Part shown: piece by piece, positions 1-5,423 of the stretch
How positions within the stretch are numbered: position 1 is the stretch's first letter
How the letters are laid out: every line of letters starts with the position of its first letter
DNA from: Akkermansiaceae bacterium UBA7890
Lineage (GTDB): Bacteria; Verrucomicrobiota; Verrucomicrobiia; Verrucomicrobiales; Akkermansiaceae
Direction: 5' to 3'
Length of the DNA stretch: 5,423 bases
Assembly: GCA_002501065.1 (NCBI GenBank)
Contig: DLRK01000025.1
Location: 1 to 5,423 of the forward strand
Position numbers and translations under genes: made by a program
Notes under the pieces: model-generated
Told to the model about the DNA's origin: nothing
Seen by the model: only the letters and a program-made list of their open reading frames with translations
Database searches by the model: none

Positions 1-31
1 CGTTTTAAGGCATGAAGATGTAACCAACACG

Positions 32-1084
32 ATGAGCCGGCACATCCAGTCACCCGTAACAGAGGCTGAACTTCGGCGCCAGCGAAGGATCGCGACCACG
101 ATGAGCGCGATCATCGCCGTGCTCTCAGTCACCCTGATCGGCGTCATTCTCGCCTTCATTATCCTTCCCAGTCTCTCGCAGAAAAGCACCGCTCTGGTCA
201 CTTACCAGGCCGCCATGCCCGAGGATGTGCGGATCGATCAGAAGCGGATGGATACCCAGGTGCAACGGAATCCATCGGCTCCCAGTAGCGCGATGGCGAA
301 GGTAGTTGCCAGCACCGCTCCTTCACCAATCTCTGTTCCCGTGCCGGAGGTGACCGAGAATCCGTCGCTCGACTACGGCTCCGATGGCGACTTCGGCTCA
401 GGCTGGGGATCCGGAGACGGCACCGGAGCCGGAGGAACCAGCTTCTTCGGTCAGTCCGTGCGCGCGGAGCGCATCTGCTACGTAATCGACTTCTCAAGCT
501 CGATGGGCTCGCAGGGCAGGGCCGACCTCATGCGCAAGGAACTCAGCAAATCGATCGGCCAGCTCTCTCGCGGCACGAGCTACGGACTCGTATTTTTCTC
601 CTGCATAGCGTGGGAGGCCGGCGATCACGTCAAGCTGAACCGCAAGGGCGGAAGTGCGGAAGTCAAAGGCCCCGGCGGAAAGAACTACAAATGGAAGAAG
701 GCCGGAGACGGGGGCTGGGGACCTGCCGGAATCGGGCAACGCGCCCACTGGCTGACCGCATCGCCCAAGCAGCTGGCGGATTCCCAGCAAATCGTGAAGA
801 AGGCTCCGCTCTCCTCGGGAACGTTCTGGGACAAGGGGATCGAAATGGCCCTCGGGATGAGCCCCCCTCCGCAGGTCATCTGCTTCATGACCGATGGCGT
901 GGCCAATAATTCCGACGCCTGGGCCCGCGAACTTGGCGCAAAGGCGAAGTCACAGGGCGTGCAGATCAACTGCATAGCGCTGATGGAGCCGCGTGCCCAC
1001 AAGGATCTCGACGAACTTGCCAAGCGCACCGGGGGACGATTCTCCGTCGTCGACAAGAACGGCAAGCACAAGCACGTTCGCTAG
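32..1084 (+). CDS. Membrane-anchored von Willebrand factor A (VWA) domain protein
   Basis: The 350-residue product has a basic N-terminus (RRQRR, about residues 15-19), one membrane segment at about residues 24-48, a Pro/Ser-rich linker to about residue 112, a Gly/Asp-rich stretch at about 116-140, and then a VWA domain to the C-terminus. The charge pattern suggests the N-terminus is inside and the VWA domain is periplasmic. The metal-ion-dependent adhesion site looks complete: DFSSS at residues 153-157 (DxSxS), a Thr in SSGTF (T264) and TDG at 287-289 (D288). A Gly/Lys/Trp-rich insertion lies at about residues 200-250. VWA domains bind protein partners through a chelated divalent metal; the partner here is unknown. 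In PVC genomes such proteins often lie near ExbB/ExbD-type genes, but none is visible. The start at 32 has no strong ribosome binding site (only AAGG at 7-10), and the frame has no stop back to base 2, so an earlier start is possible. The gene converges on the sulfatase remnant 24 bp downstream. Confidence 0.9.
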   Translation: MSRHIQSPVTEAELRRQRRIATTMSAIIAVLSVTLIGVILAFIILPSLSQKSTALVTYQAAMPEDVRIDQKRMDTQVQRNPSAPSSAMAKVVASTAPSPISVPVPEVTENPSLDYGSDGDFGSGWGSGDGTGAGGTSFFGQSVRAERICYVIDFSSSMGSQGRADLMRKELSKSIGQLSRGTSYGLVFFSCIAWEAGDHVKLNRKGGSAEVKGPGGKNYKWKKAGDGGWGPAGIGQRAHWLTASPKQLADSQQIVKKAPLSSGTFWDKGIEMALGMSPPPQVICFMTDGVANNSDAWARELGAKAKSQGVQINCIALMEPRAHKDLDELAKRTGGRFSVVDKNGKHKHVR

Positions 1085-1108
1085 AGTGATCTTCCCCCGC
1101 GCTCAACG

Positions 1109-1387
1109 CTAAAGTCGCTGACGATTATTACGATTTCGTGAGGGAGAGCATTGCGGCGAGGTGTAAGCGTTCCAAGACTTCGTTCCTTCCTCTGACAGCT
1201 TCTCGAGATTGGGTATTTGCAATACGGGCATTCTCGAATTTGTCATCGCCACATCAAAGGCCACCGGGGTGCCATTCCATGCCCAGTCATCGATAAAAAT
1301 GAAGACAATGTTGGACTTGTCGGCGGCTGAGATCGCAGTTACGGCGAAAAGCGAGATTGCGACCGTTGTCAGAAGTTGCTGTGCCAT
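1109..1387 (-). pseudogene. Truncated secreted type I sulfatase, N-terminal 84 residues plus aberrant tail
   Basis: Starting at ATG 1387-1385, the product begins with a signal peptide (MAQQLLTTVAISLFAVTAISA, cleavage near residue 21). Next comes the start of an alkaline-phosphatase-fold sulfatase: NIVFIFIDDWAWNGT with the metal-binding Asp pair at residues 33-34, then NSRMPVLQIPNLEKL, and the catalytic CSPSR at residues 80-84. Its Cys80 (codon 1150-1148) is the residue normally matured to formylglycine. Family members usually run to about 450-550 residues and continue past CxPSR into a helix ending near LTGRY or similar. Here eight unrelated residues (NRNNRQRL) and a TAG follow, giving 92 residues. 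The rest of the catalytic domain is absent from the window, so sulfatase activity is not expected. AGGGG at 1404-1400, 12 bases before the ATG, could be the ribosome binding site. The kept portion has no frameshift, which suggests recent truncation. KSWNAY, where relatives usually have KF-NAY, is a small departure. Confidence 0.88.
1121..1135. repeat. Short direct repeat at the sulfatase breakpoint
   Basis: ACGATT occurs at 1121-1126 and again at 1130-1135, separated by ATT. The second copy ends at the base next to the last CSPSR codon (1138-1136), exactly where sulfatase homology stops. It may mark a deletion junction or the footprint of a lost element. Repeats this short also arise by chance. 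Confidence 0.4.
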
Positions 1388-1858
1388 ATCTATTTTGTGC
1401 CCCTGGCGATTGACGTGTTGCGTTGGTGAGAACAAGTAGTAGTGATCACCAGAATTCCCGACCCCCCCATTTCTGGCGAAGTCCAAGGGTTCGGAACCAT
1501 CGAGTGACACTATGATCCGATGTCCGTGATCGATCGTGTGAAATGCCCAGTGGTAAAGAGCGTGCACCGCACCCTGTTTCCTGCGCCGTTTTAGACTGCC
1601 CCTGCCTCCAAGAATTTTCATGCGGGGTGAAACATACATGCACGAGCGCGTGCAAAAAATGCGATCCCCACCGGGGGGTGTGCGGGGACTGCGGGAGGGA
1701 GGAATCGGCCTTACTCGAATGGTGCGCTGCTGTGGCGTAATTCAGAAAAATCAGACGGCCGCAAGTGCCTACAGAAACCAGTTACCCCACAACATCTGCA
1801 ACTGGCTCGACATCTCACTGGACGAGCGAGCTAACTTCTGCCTGATAACTACAGAATG
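1388..1858. other. Intergenic stretch without a supported gene
   Basis: These 471 bp separate the large ThuA/haem gene from the downstream sulfatase remnant. The minus frame of the sulfatase stays open for 84 codons upstream of its ATG (to 1639), but the translation has no recognisable family features and lies before a clear signal peptide. A plus-strand frame at 1543-1740 would encode a 65-residue peptide with ten Cys; it has no good ribosome binding site and I do not call it a gene. A C7 run lies at 1462-1468, a short hairpin at 1639-1654 and a G/C-rich patch at about 1664-1700. I found no convincing terminator for the large gene: GCTCG (1805-1809) can pair with CGAGC (1823-1827 or 1827-1831), but no T-run follows in the direction of transcription. 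A promoter for the sulfatase may lie here, but I could not pick one out. Confidence 0.6.
1639..1654. repeat. Perfect 6-bp inverted repeat with 4-base loop
   Basis: TGCACG (1639-1644), loop AGCG and CGTGCA (1649-1654) form a perfect dyad, followed on the plus strand by a run of A. The poly-T side lies before the hairpin in minus-strand transcripts, so it is not an intrinsic terminator for the minus-strand genes. An operator or chance palindrome are both possible. Confidence 0.35.
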
Positions 1859-4800
1859 CTACTTCAGCGTCATCAGGTAAGCCATCACGTCCGCCAACTC
1901 CTGCTGCGTCAACAACACGCCCATCGGCGGCATCGGCGACACCTGCCCCTGGAACCCTTCGGCAATCGCTGCTCCCGGATCGACCAGGCTCTCAAGTATG
2001 TAGTCCTCTTGTTTGCGCGTCGCGATGGTGTCCAGGGCTGGCCCGACCGGTCCGCCCTCCCCGTTTACCGCATGGCAGCGCGCACAGTTGGCGATCGGGT
2101 GCGTCTTGAAGATCTTCCTGCCGCGCTCCACATCACCTTTCGTGACCTCGGACTCGTCCCCGGCAATCGTCTCATACTCAACCTTGCGCAAGCTGACATC
2201 ATCCCACCATCCCTTTCCGGTGGATACTCCCCATCCCCCCAATAGGCAGTTGATACTGGCTACCTTTTGCGAGCCCGAGTTGAATCGCACCTTGATCTGC
2301 GTCCAATCCTGCGTGCCTTTTATTCCCTTACTCCCCGGCGCATTGGGATGGGCGCTGACGTAAAGCAACGCGCCACGTCCACCACCTCCCACATTTTCGG
2401 TTTTCACCCAGGCGCTCAGTTCATATTCTGAGTTCATATCGACCGGGACATCCATGGTGACGCCCCACTCGGCAGCCGTATCGGCCGAAATCTCGATCGA
2501 GTGTTTCCCCGTCCGGGCAACATTCGCTAACTTGTGCCGGGCCGCTCCGCGAAACGAACGCCCACTCCATCCGGCCGCAAATTCGCCCCTCAGATTTTCG
2601 AACGAACCGTTAACCAGGAGCTCCTTGCCGAGTTTGGAGGGCCCACGCTGCACCGGGCCGGCACCTGCATTGCGCAAGCTCTGCGAGAGCCACGGCTCAC
2701 TCGCATTGGAAAAGTCCTTGATCAGCTCCTTGGCCGCCTGCTCGATCGTCTTTTGATCGTCGAACTGAACCATTTTATTGAACGCAGCGAGCCGCACTAT
2801 CAGTTCCTCGTCCTGCACCACCGCGGTGTCGAAGAAAAGTTGGAGCGCGTTCGCATCATCGCCCAGAGCATTGATCGCATTGCGCCGCATCGCCGGGTCT
2901 TTGCTCATAAGAGCCGCCTGGTGCACTTCTGGATCGAGGGCACCGAGTCCGCTCAAACTCCAGAGCGCCTGAATCGCACCGATTCCGCCCGCCCCTACTT
3001 TCTTCTTCAGTCCGGGAATCGCCCCCTTCTTTCCTCCATCTACCAAGAGCCGTTGCGCCGTGTGCCGCCAAAACAAGTTGTCGCTCTCCAGCGCCGCAAC
3101 AAGTTGCGTGTCGCTCGCTCCAGCCAGCGACTTGATCTTCGACTTCGGCGCATCTTCCCAGATGACACGATAAATCCGGCCGTGTCCGCGGTCGCGGTTC
3201 GGATTGACGTGGGCGTTCCCCCTGCCCCGCTTTGCATCGTAGCCACCGCGCCCTTTGCTGGGCGTCGGATTGTGTTGAATGATGAAGTTGTACCAGTCCG
3301 CTACCCACAGGTGGCCATCCGGCCCAACCTCCGCCGCCACCGGCGAGAACCACTCGTCCGCCGATGCCAGGAAGGCAAACGCGTTCTTCGCCTTATAGCC
3401 CGCACCCGTGGGAGAAATTTCATACATCCCCAAAAGGTGGCCGGTAGGCCCGCCGATAAACGCCATCTTCTCGCGGTAGGACTCCGGGAAGGCCGCCGAG
3501 GTTGCCAGCGCATGACCAGCTCCCGCCGTGTAGTTGTTGAATGCATCGACCTGACGGATATTCGGGGTGATCGGATGGAACGAGCGATCAATCGCGATCA
3601 TCTTCGCAGTCATGCCCTTCTTGCCGTCGGGGTAGGCGGTGGCGGGAATGCCACAGAAGAAACTGGGATTGTTGTTGGCGGTGGAGCCAAACACATCACC
3701 GGACGAATTGAACCCCAGCCCCCACGTATTGTTATTAAACTGATGCATGAACTCGAGAGCAGATCCGTCCGGCTTCATGCGGAAGACGCCGGACCCGAAC
3801 CTTTTTTGCTCACCGCCGACCGTGCCACTGTAAGACGAGTAGCCGACCGCGCCCCAGATCCAGTTGTCGAACCCGTAGCGTAGATTCGATGGTCCGGCGT
3901 GCGTATCTCCCGTGCCCCAACCAGTATTCAGCACCTCGCGCACGTCGGCCTTGTCGTCGCCGTCTGTATCTTTAAGGAAGAGAAAATCCGGAACGTGGGC
4001 CACTATAATTCCGCCGCGGGAGAAGGTCAGCGAGGTCGGGATGTTGAGTCCATCCGCAAAGACCGTCACCTTGTCGCACTTTCCATCCCCATCGGTGTCT
4101 TCAAGAATCTTGATCTTGTCGTTTCCGACCCGGTCCGGAGTCATCTCGTTCGGGTAGTCGACCGTCTCAGCCGCCCAGAGACGACCGCGCTCATCCCAGG
4201 CTAGACCAATCGGATTGATGATGTCCGGCTCGCTCGCAAAGAGCTCCAACCGGAAGCCGACCGGCGCCTGCGTGTATTTCATGCTGTCCTTGGCAGGGAG
4301 CGGAAACTGATACGGAAGTGGCTCGGGGCGGTTCTCGTAATTTGCAATGTCCCCGCGCTTCTCGTACTTGAGCGGTGCGCGTTCGGCGAGAAACTTGTCG
4401 TACGATTGCTTCCGCGTATCACCCGCCGCCCAGAGGATCCCGGCCTTGAGCAACTGATGAAAGGCCGACTGGCTCCACACACGTTCGTCGTGCCCTGAAG
4501 CAGTATAGAAAACACGCCCCTTCCCTTGCGTGCGTACCCACGTCCACGGCTCGGGCTCCTTGATATTGTCCCCGACTCCCGCCACTTCCCGCACCATCAA
4601 CACCGTGCGGTCCTTCTCATTATGGTTCCGGTGTTTGTAGGTCTCATCCCACGCCTGGAACTCCTTCACCCCAGACATCGCCGGGTGTTCAGCTTTGATC
4701 GCCTTGGCTGTAAACGTTCCGCCTCCGTGGCTATCAAACCGACCACCGACCAACTGCTCGAATTCTGGTTCGTTGCCGAAGCACCAACTCGCGCAATGCA

Positions 4801-5176
4801 CCGGCACAAAACCCCCGCCCCCCTCGACGTATCCCTTCAGATTATTCCACTGCCCTGGCGTGATCGTTCCGTGATTCGCGTAAAGCAGGACCGCGTCGAA
4901 CTTGTTAAGGAAATCCACATCGTCAAAGGCCTCTCCGACAGTCGGGACGTAGTCAAAGTAGATCCCGTCCTGCCCCAACCCCTTCGCAAGCATCGGGTAG
5001 AATTTCTTACTGTTGTGGTGCTTGCTCTCATGTCCGAGAAAGAGAACCCGAATCGGGCCCGTCTTTGTCTCAGACGCTTGACCGGTTTCTCCCTTGGATT
5101 TGGTCGATGCCAGAGCAACTACTGCTGCACAAAGGACACTCGCGGCGAAGAGGGGAAGGAGGGCTTGAGTTCTCAT
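1859..5176 (-). CDS. Secreted PVC-type multidomain protein: ThuA, dehydrogenase-like propeller, HEAT, jelly-roll, cytochrome c
   Basis: From ATG 5176-5174 the product has 1105 residues. A signal peptide (MRTQALLPLFAASVLCAAVV, cleavage near ALA at 21-23) indicates export. Domains in order: ThuA-like, about 42-252 (VLFLGHESKHHN, VPVHCAS at 124-130, YTASGHDERVW); PVC 'membrane-bound dehydrogenase' propeller related to sugar/sorbosone dehydrogenases, about 302-680, with two Asp-rich calcium-type loops (DTDGDGKCD 360-368, DTDGDDKAD 403-411); HEAT-like helices, about 690-825; a CBM4/9-like jelly-roll, about 852-997 (LLVNGSFENL to WWDDVSLRKVE); and a c-type haem domain, about 1014-1105, with CARCH at 1031-1035 and a Met-rich MPPM near 1082-1085 as likely distal ligand. 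By family it probably binds and oxidises a carbohydrate outside the cytoplasm; the substrate is unknown and the enzymatic role is inference. The frame extends to a GTG at 5365, but those 63 residues look non-conserved and would bury the signal peptide. The ribosome binding site is weak (AAAGAAA about 8 bases upstream). No frameshift is seen. Confidence 0.93.
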   Translation of the reverse strand: MRTQALLPLFAASVLCAAVVALASTKSKGETGQASETKTGPIRVLFLGHESKHHNSKKFYPMLAKGLGQDGIYFDYVPTVGEAFDDVDFLNKFDAVLLYANHGTITPGQWNNLKGYVEGGGGFVPVHCASWCFGNEPEFEQLVGGRFDSHGGGTFTAKAIKAEHPAMSGVKEFQAWDETYKHRNHNEKDRTVLMVREVAGVGDNIKEPEPWTWVRTQGKGRVFYTASGHDERVWSQSAFHQLLKAGILWAAGDTRKQSYDKFLAERAPLKYEKRGDIANYENRPEPLPYQFPLPAKDSMKYTQAPVGFRLELFASEPDIINPIGLAWDERGRLWAAETVDYPNEMTPDRVGNDKIKILEDTDGDGKCDKVTVFADGLNIPTSLTFSRGGIIVAHVPDFLFLKDTDGDDKADVREVLNTGWGTGDTHAGPSNLRYGFDNWIWGAVGYSSYSGTVGGEQKRFGSGVFRMKPDGSALEFMHQFNNNTWGLGFNSSGDVFGSTANNNPSFFCGIPATAYPDGKKGMTAKMIAIDRSFHPITPNIRQVDAFNNYTAGAGHALATSAAFPESYREKMAFIGGPTGHLLGMYEISPTGAGYKAKNAFAFLASADEWFSPVAAEVGPDGHLWVADWYNFIIQHNPTPSKGRGGYDAKRGRGNAHVNPNRDRGHGRIYRVIWEDAPKSKIKSLAGASDTQLVAALESDNLFWRHTAQRLLVDGGKKGAIPGLKKKVGAGGIGAIQALWSLSGLGALDPEVHQAALMSKDPAMRRNAINALGDDANALQLFFDTAVVQDEELIVRLAAFNKMVQFDDQKTIEQAAKELIKDFSNASEPWLSQSLRNAGAGPVQRGPSKLGKELLVNGSFENLRGEFAAGWSGRSFRGAARHKLANVARTGKHSIEISADTAAEWGVTMDVPVDMNSEYELSAWVKTENVGGGGRGALLYVSAHPNAPGSKGIKGTQDWTQIKVRFNSGSQKVASINCLLGGWGVSTGKGWWDDVSLRKVEYETIAGDESEVTKGDVERGRKIFKTHPIANCARCHAVNGEGGPVGPALDTIATRKQEDYILESLVDPGAAIAEGFQGQVSPMPPMGVLLTQQELADVMAYLMTLK
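2072..2086 (-). other. Covalent haem attachment site CxxCH (CARCH)
   Basis: These five codons encode Cys-Ala-Arg-Cys-His, the canonical c-type haem motif, within the context HPIANCARCHAVNGEGG. That context matches the planctomycete/verrucomicrobial haem-binding domain family. Both cysteines and the proximal histidine are present, and the protein has an export signal, as haem attachment in the periplasm requires. Confidence 0.9.
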
Positions 5177-5200
5177 CTGAAGATTTCTTTTGTCAAACCG

Positions 5201-5229
5201 GGTATAGGGGCTTCCCCCCCTTCTAGCAA
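5201..5229 (-). promoter_or_regulatory. Candidate sigma70-like promoter for the ThuA/haem gene
   Basis: On the minus strand TTGCTA (5229-5224) and TATACC (5206-5201) are separated by exactly 17 bases, and the -10-like box lies 24 bases before the ATG at 5176. Each hexamer matches the consensus at only four of six positions, and the spacer holds a run of seven G. PVC promoters are poorly characterised, so this is a weak prediction. Confidence 0.25.
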
Positions 5230-5234
5230 CGACC

Positions 5235-5275
5235 GGATCATGTGATCTTTCGCTCAATCCATGATCCACGGATTG
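5235..5275. repeat. Cluster of overlapping inverted repeats upstream of the ThuA/haem gene
   Basis: GGATCATG (5235-5242) and CATGATCC (5260-5267) are perfect 8-bp inverted copies 17 bases apart. The left arm also forms GATCA-TG-TGATC (5236-5247). The right arm overlaps CAATCC (5255-5260) and GGATTG (5270-5275), a second 6-bp dyad with 9 bases between arms. The two larger pairings share bases and cannot both form in one molecule. The cluster sits just upstream of the candidate -35 box, where an operator would be expected. Confidence 0.4.
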
Positions 5276-5423
5276 TATTGTCTCGGGCTTGATGCATTGG
5301 CTGGAGGACTCCTGCGGCAAGATCTCTTGGACGATTGCAGGCAAACACGCGCTCTCACCCAGCACCCTTCACCGTGACTCCTGAATCCTTATCGGTGGTC
5401 GATGGCAGCATCTGCCTTGAGTT

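Noticed and set aside
1085..1135. A shared terminator between the converging VWA and sulfatase genes
   Set aside because: I found only a 3-bp stem (GCG...CGC around 1100-1109) and no T-run in either direction.
1462..1468. C7 run, and a similar C7 run at 5214-5220, as phase-variation tracts
   Set aside because: Both lie outside supported coding regions and are short. The one at 5214-5220 falls within a promoter spacer candidate, but nothing else supports slippage-based switching.
1388..1639. In-frame 84-codon extension upstream of the sulfatase ATG
   Set aside because: The sulfatase signal peptide starts cleanly at 1387 with a plausible ribosome binding site, and the upstream translation matches no family I know. 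An 84-codon open stretch is somewhat uncommon by chance but not strong evidence.
2534..3883. A 449-codon plus-strand open frame antisense to the large gene
   Set aside because: The translation is rich in Arg, Pro and His with no recognisable motif, and it lies entirely opposite well-supported propeller and HEAT coding sequence. It is a codon-composition shadow in GC-rich DNA.
5191..5196. A perfect TTGACA on the minus strand just before the ATG at 5176
   Set aside because: A -10 box at normal spacing would fall inside the coding sequence, and nothing like TATAAT is present there.
4526..5245. A 239-codon plus-strand frame opposite the ThuA domain and signal peptide
   Set aside because: The minus strand has clear ThuA motifs throughout, while this frame shows no domain and runs through the upstream region of the real gene.
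5177..5365. N-terminal extension of the ThuA/haem protein to a GTG at 5365
   Set aside because: The 63 extra residues are polar, have no export features and would place the obvious signal peptide internally. A TGA lies just upstream of the GTG, so this is simply the open remainder of the frame.

Overview
The window looks like chromosome from a member of the Planctomycetes-Verrucomicrobia (PVC) group, more likely Verrucomicrobiota. The evidence is gene content: a very long secreted protein joining a ThuA domain, a PVC-type 'membrane-bound dehydrogenase' beta-propeller, HEAT repeats, a jelly-roll module and a c-type haem domain; an N-terminally anchored von Willebrand factor A (VWA) protein of a kind common in this group; and the start of a secreted type I sulfatase. 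The DNA is moderately GC-rich. This assignment is inference from protein families; there is no rRNA or marker gene here.

Layout. Bases 32-1084 (+) encode the membrane-anchored VWA protein, whose reading frame stays open to the left edge. It converges on a sulfatase gene (1109-1387, -) that keeps its start codon, signal peptide and catalytic CSPSR motif but is cut off directly after that motif. Bases 1388-1858 hold no gene I can support. Bases 1859-5176 (-) are the multidomain ThuA/haem protein. Bases 5177-5423 are its upstream region, with a weak promoter candidate and a cluster of inverted repeats.

How the genes may work together. The ThuA/haem protein and the sulfatase are co-directional and both carry export signals, which fits the extracytoplasmic polysaccharide-degrading repertoire of this phylum: sulfate ester removal plus sugar binding and oxidation with electrons passed to a c-type haem. 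The 471-bp gap means they need not be one operon, and the sulfatase is almost certainly inactive. The VWA protein runs the other way and probably belongs with genes left of the window. I see no CRISPR array, tRNA, rRNA, transposase or phage gene, and no convincing new system. The items most worth a second look are the sulfatase breakpoint with its adjacent direct repeat, the domain order of the large protein, and the dyads upstream of it.
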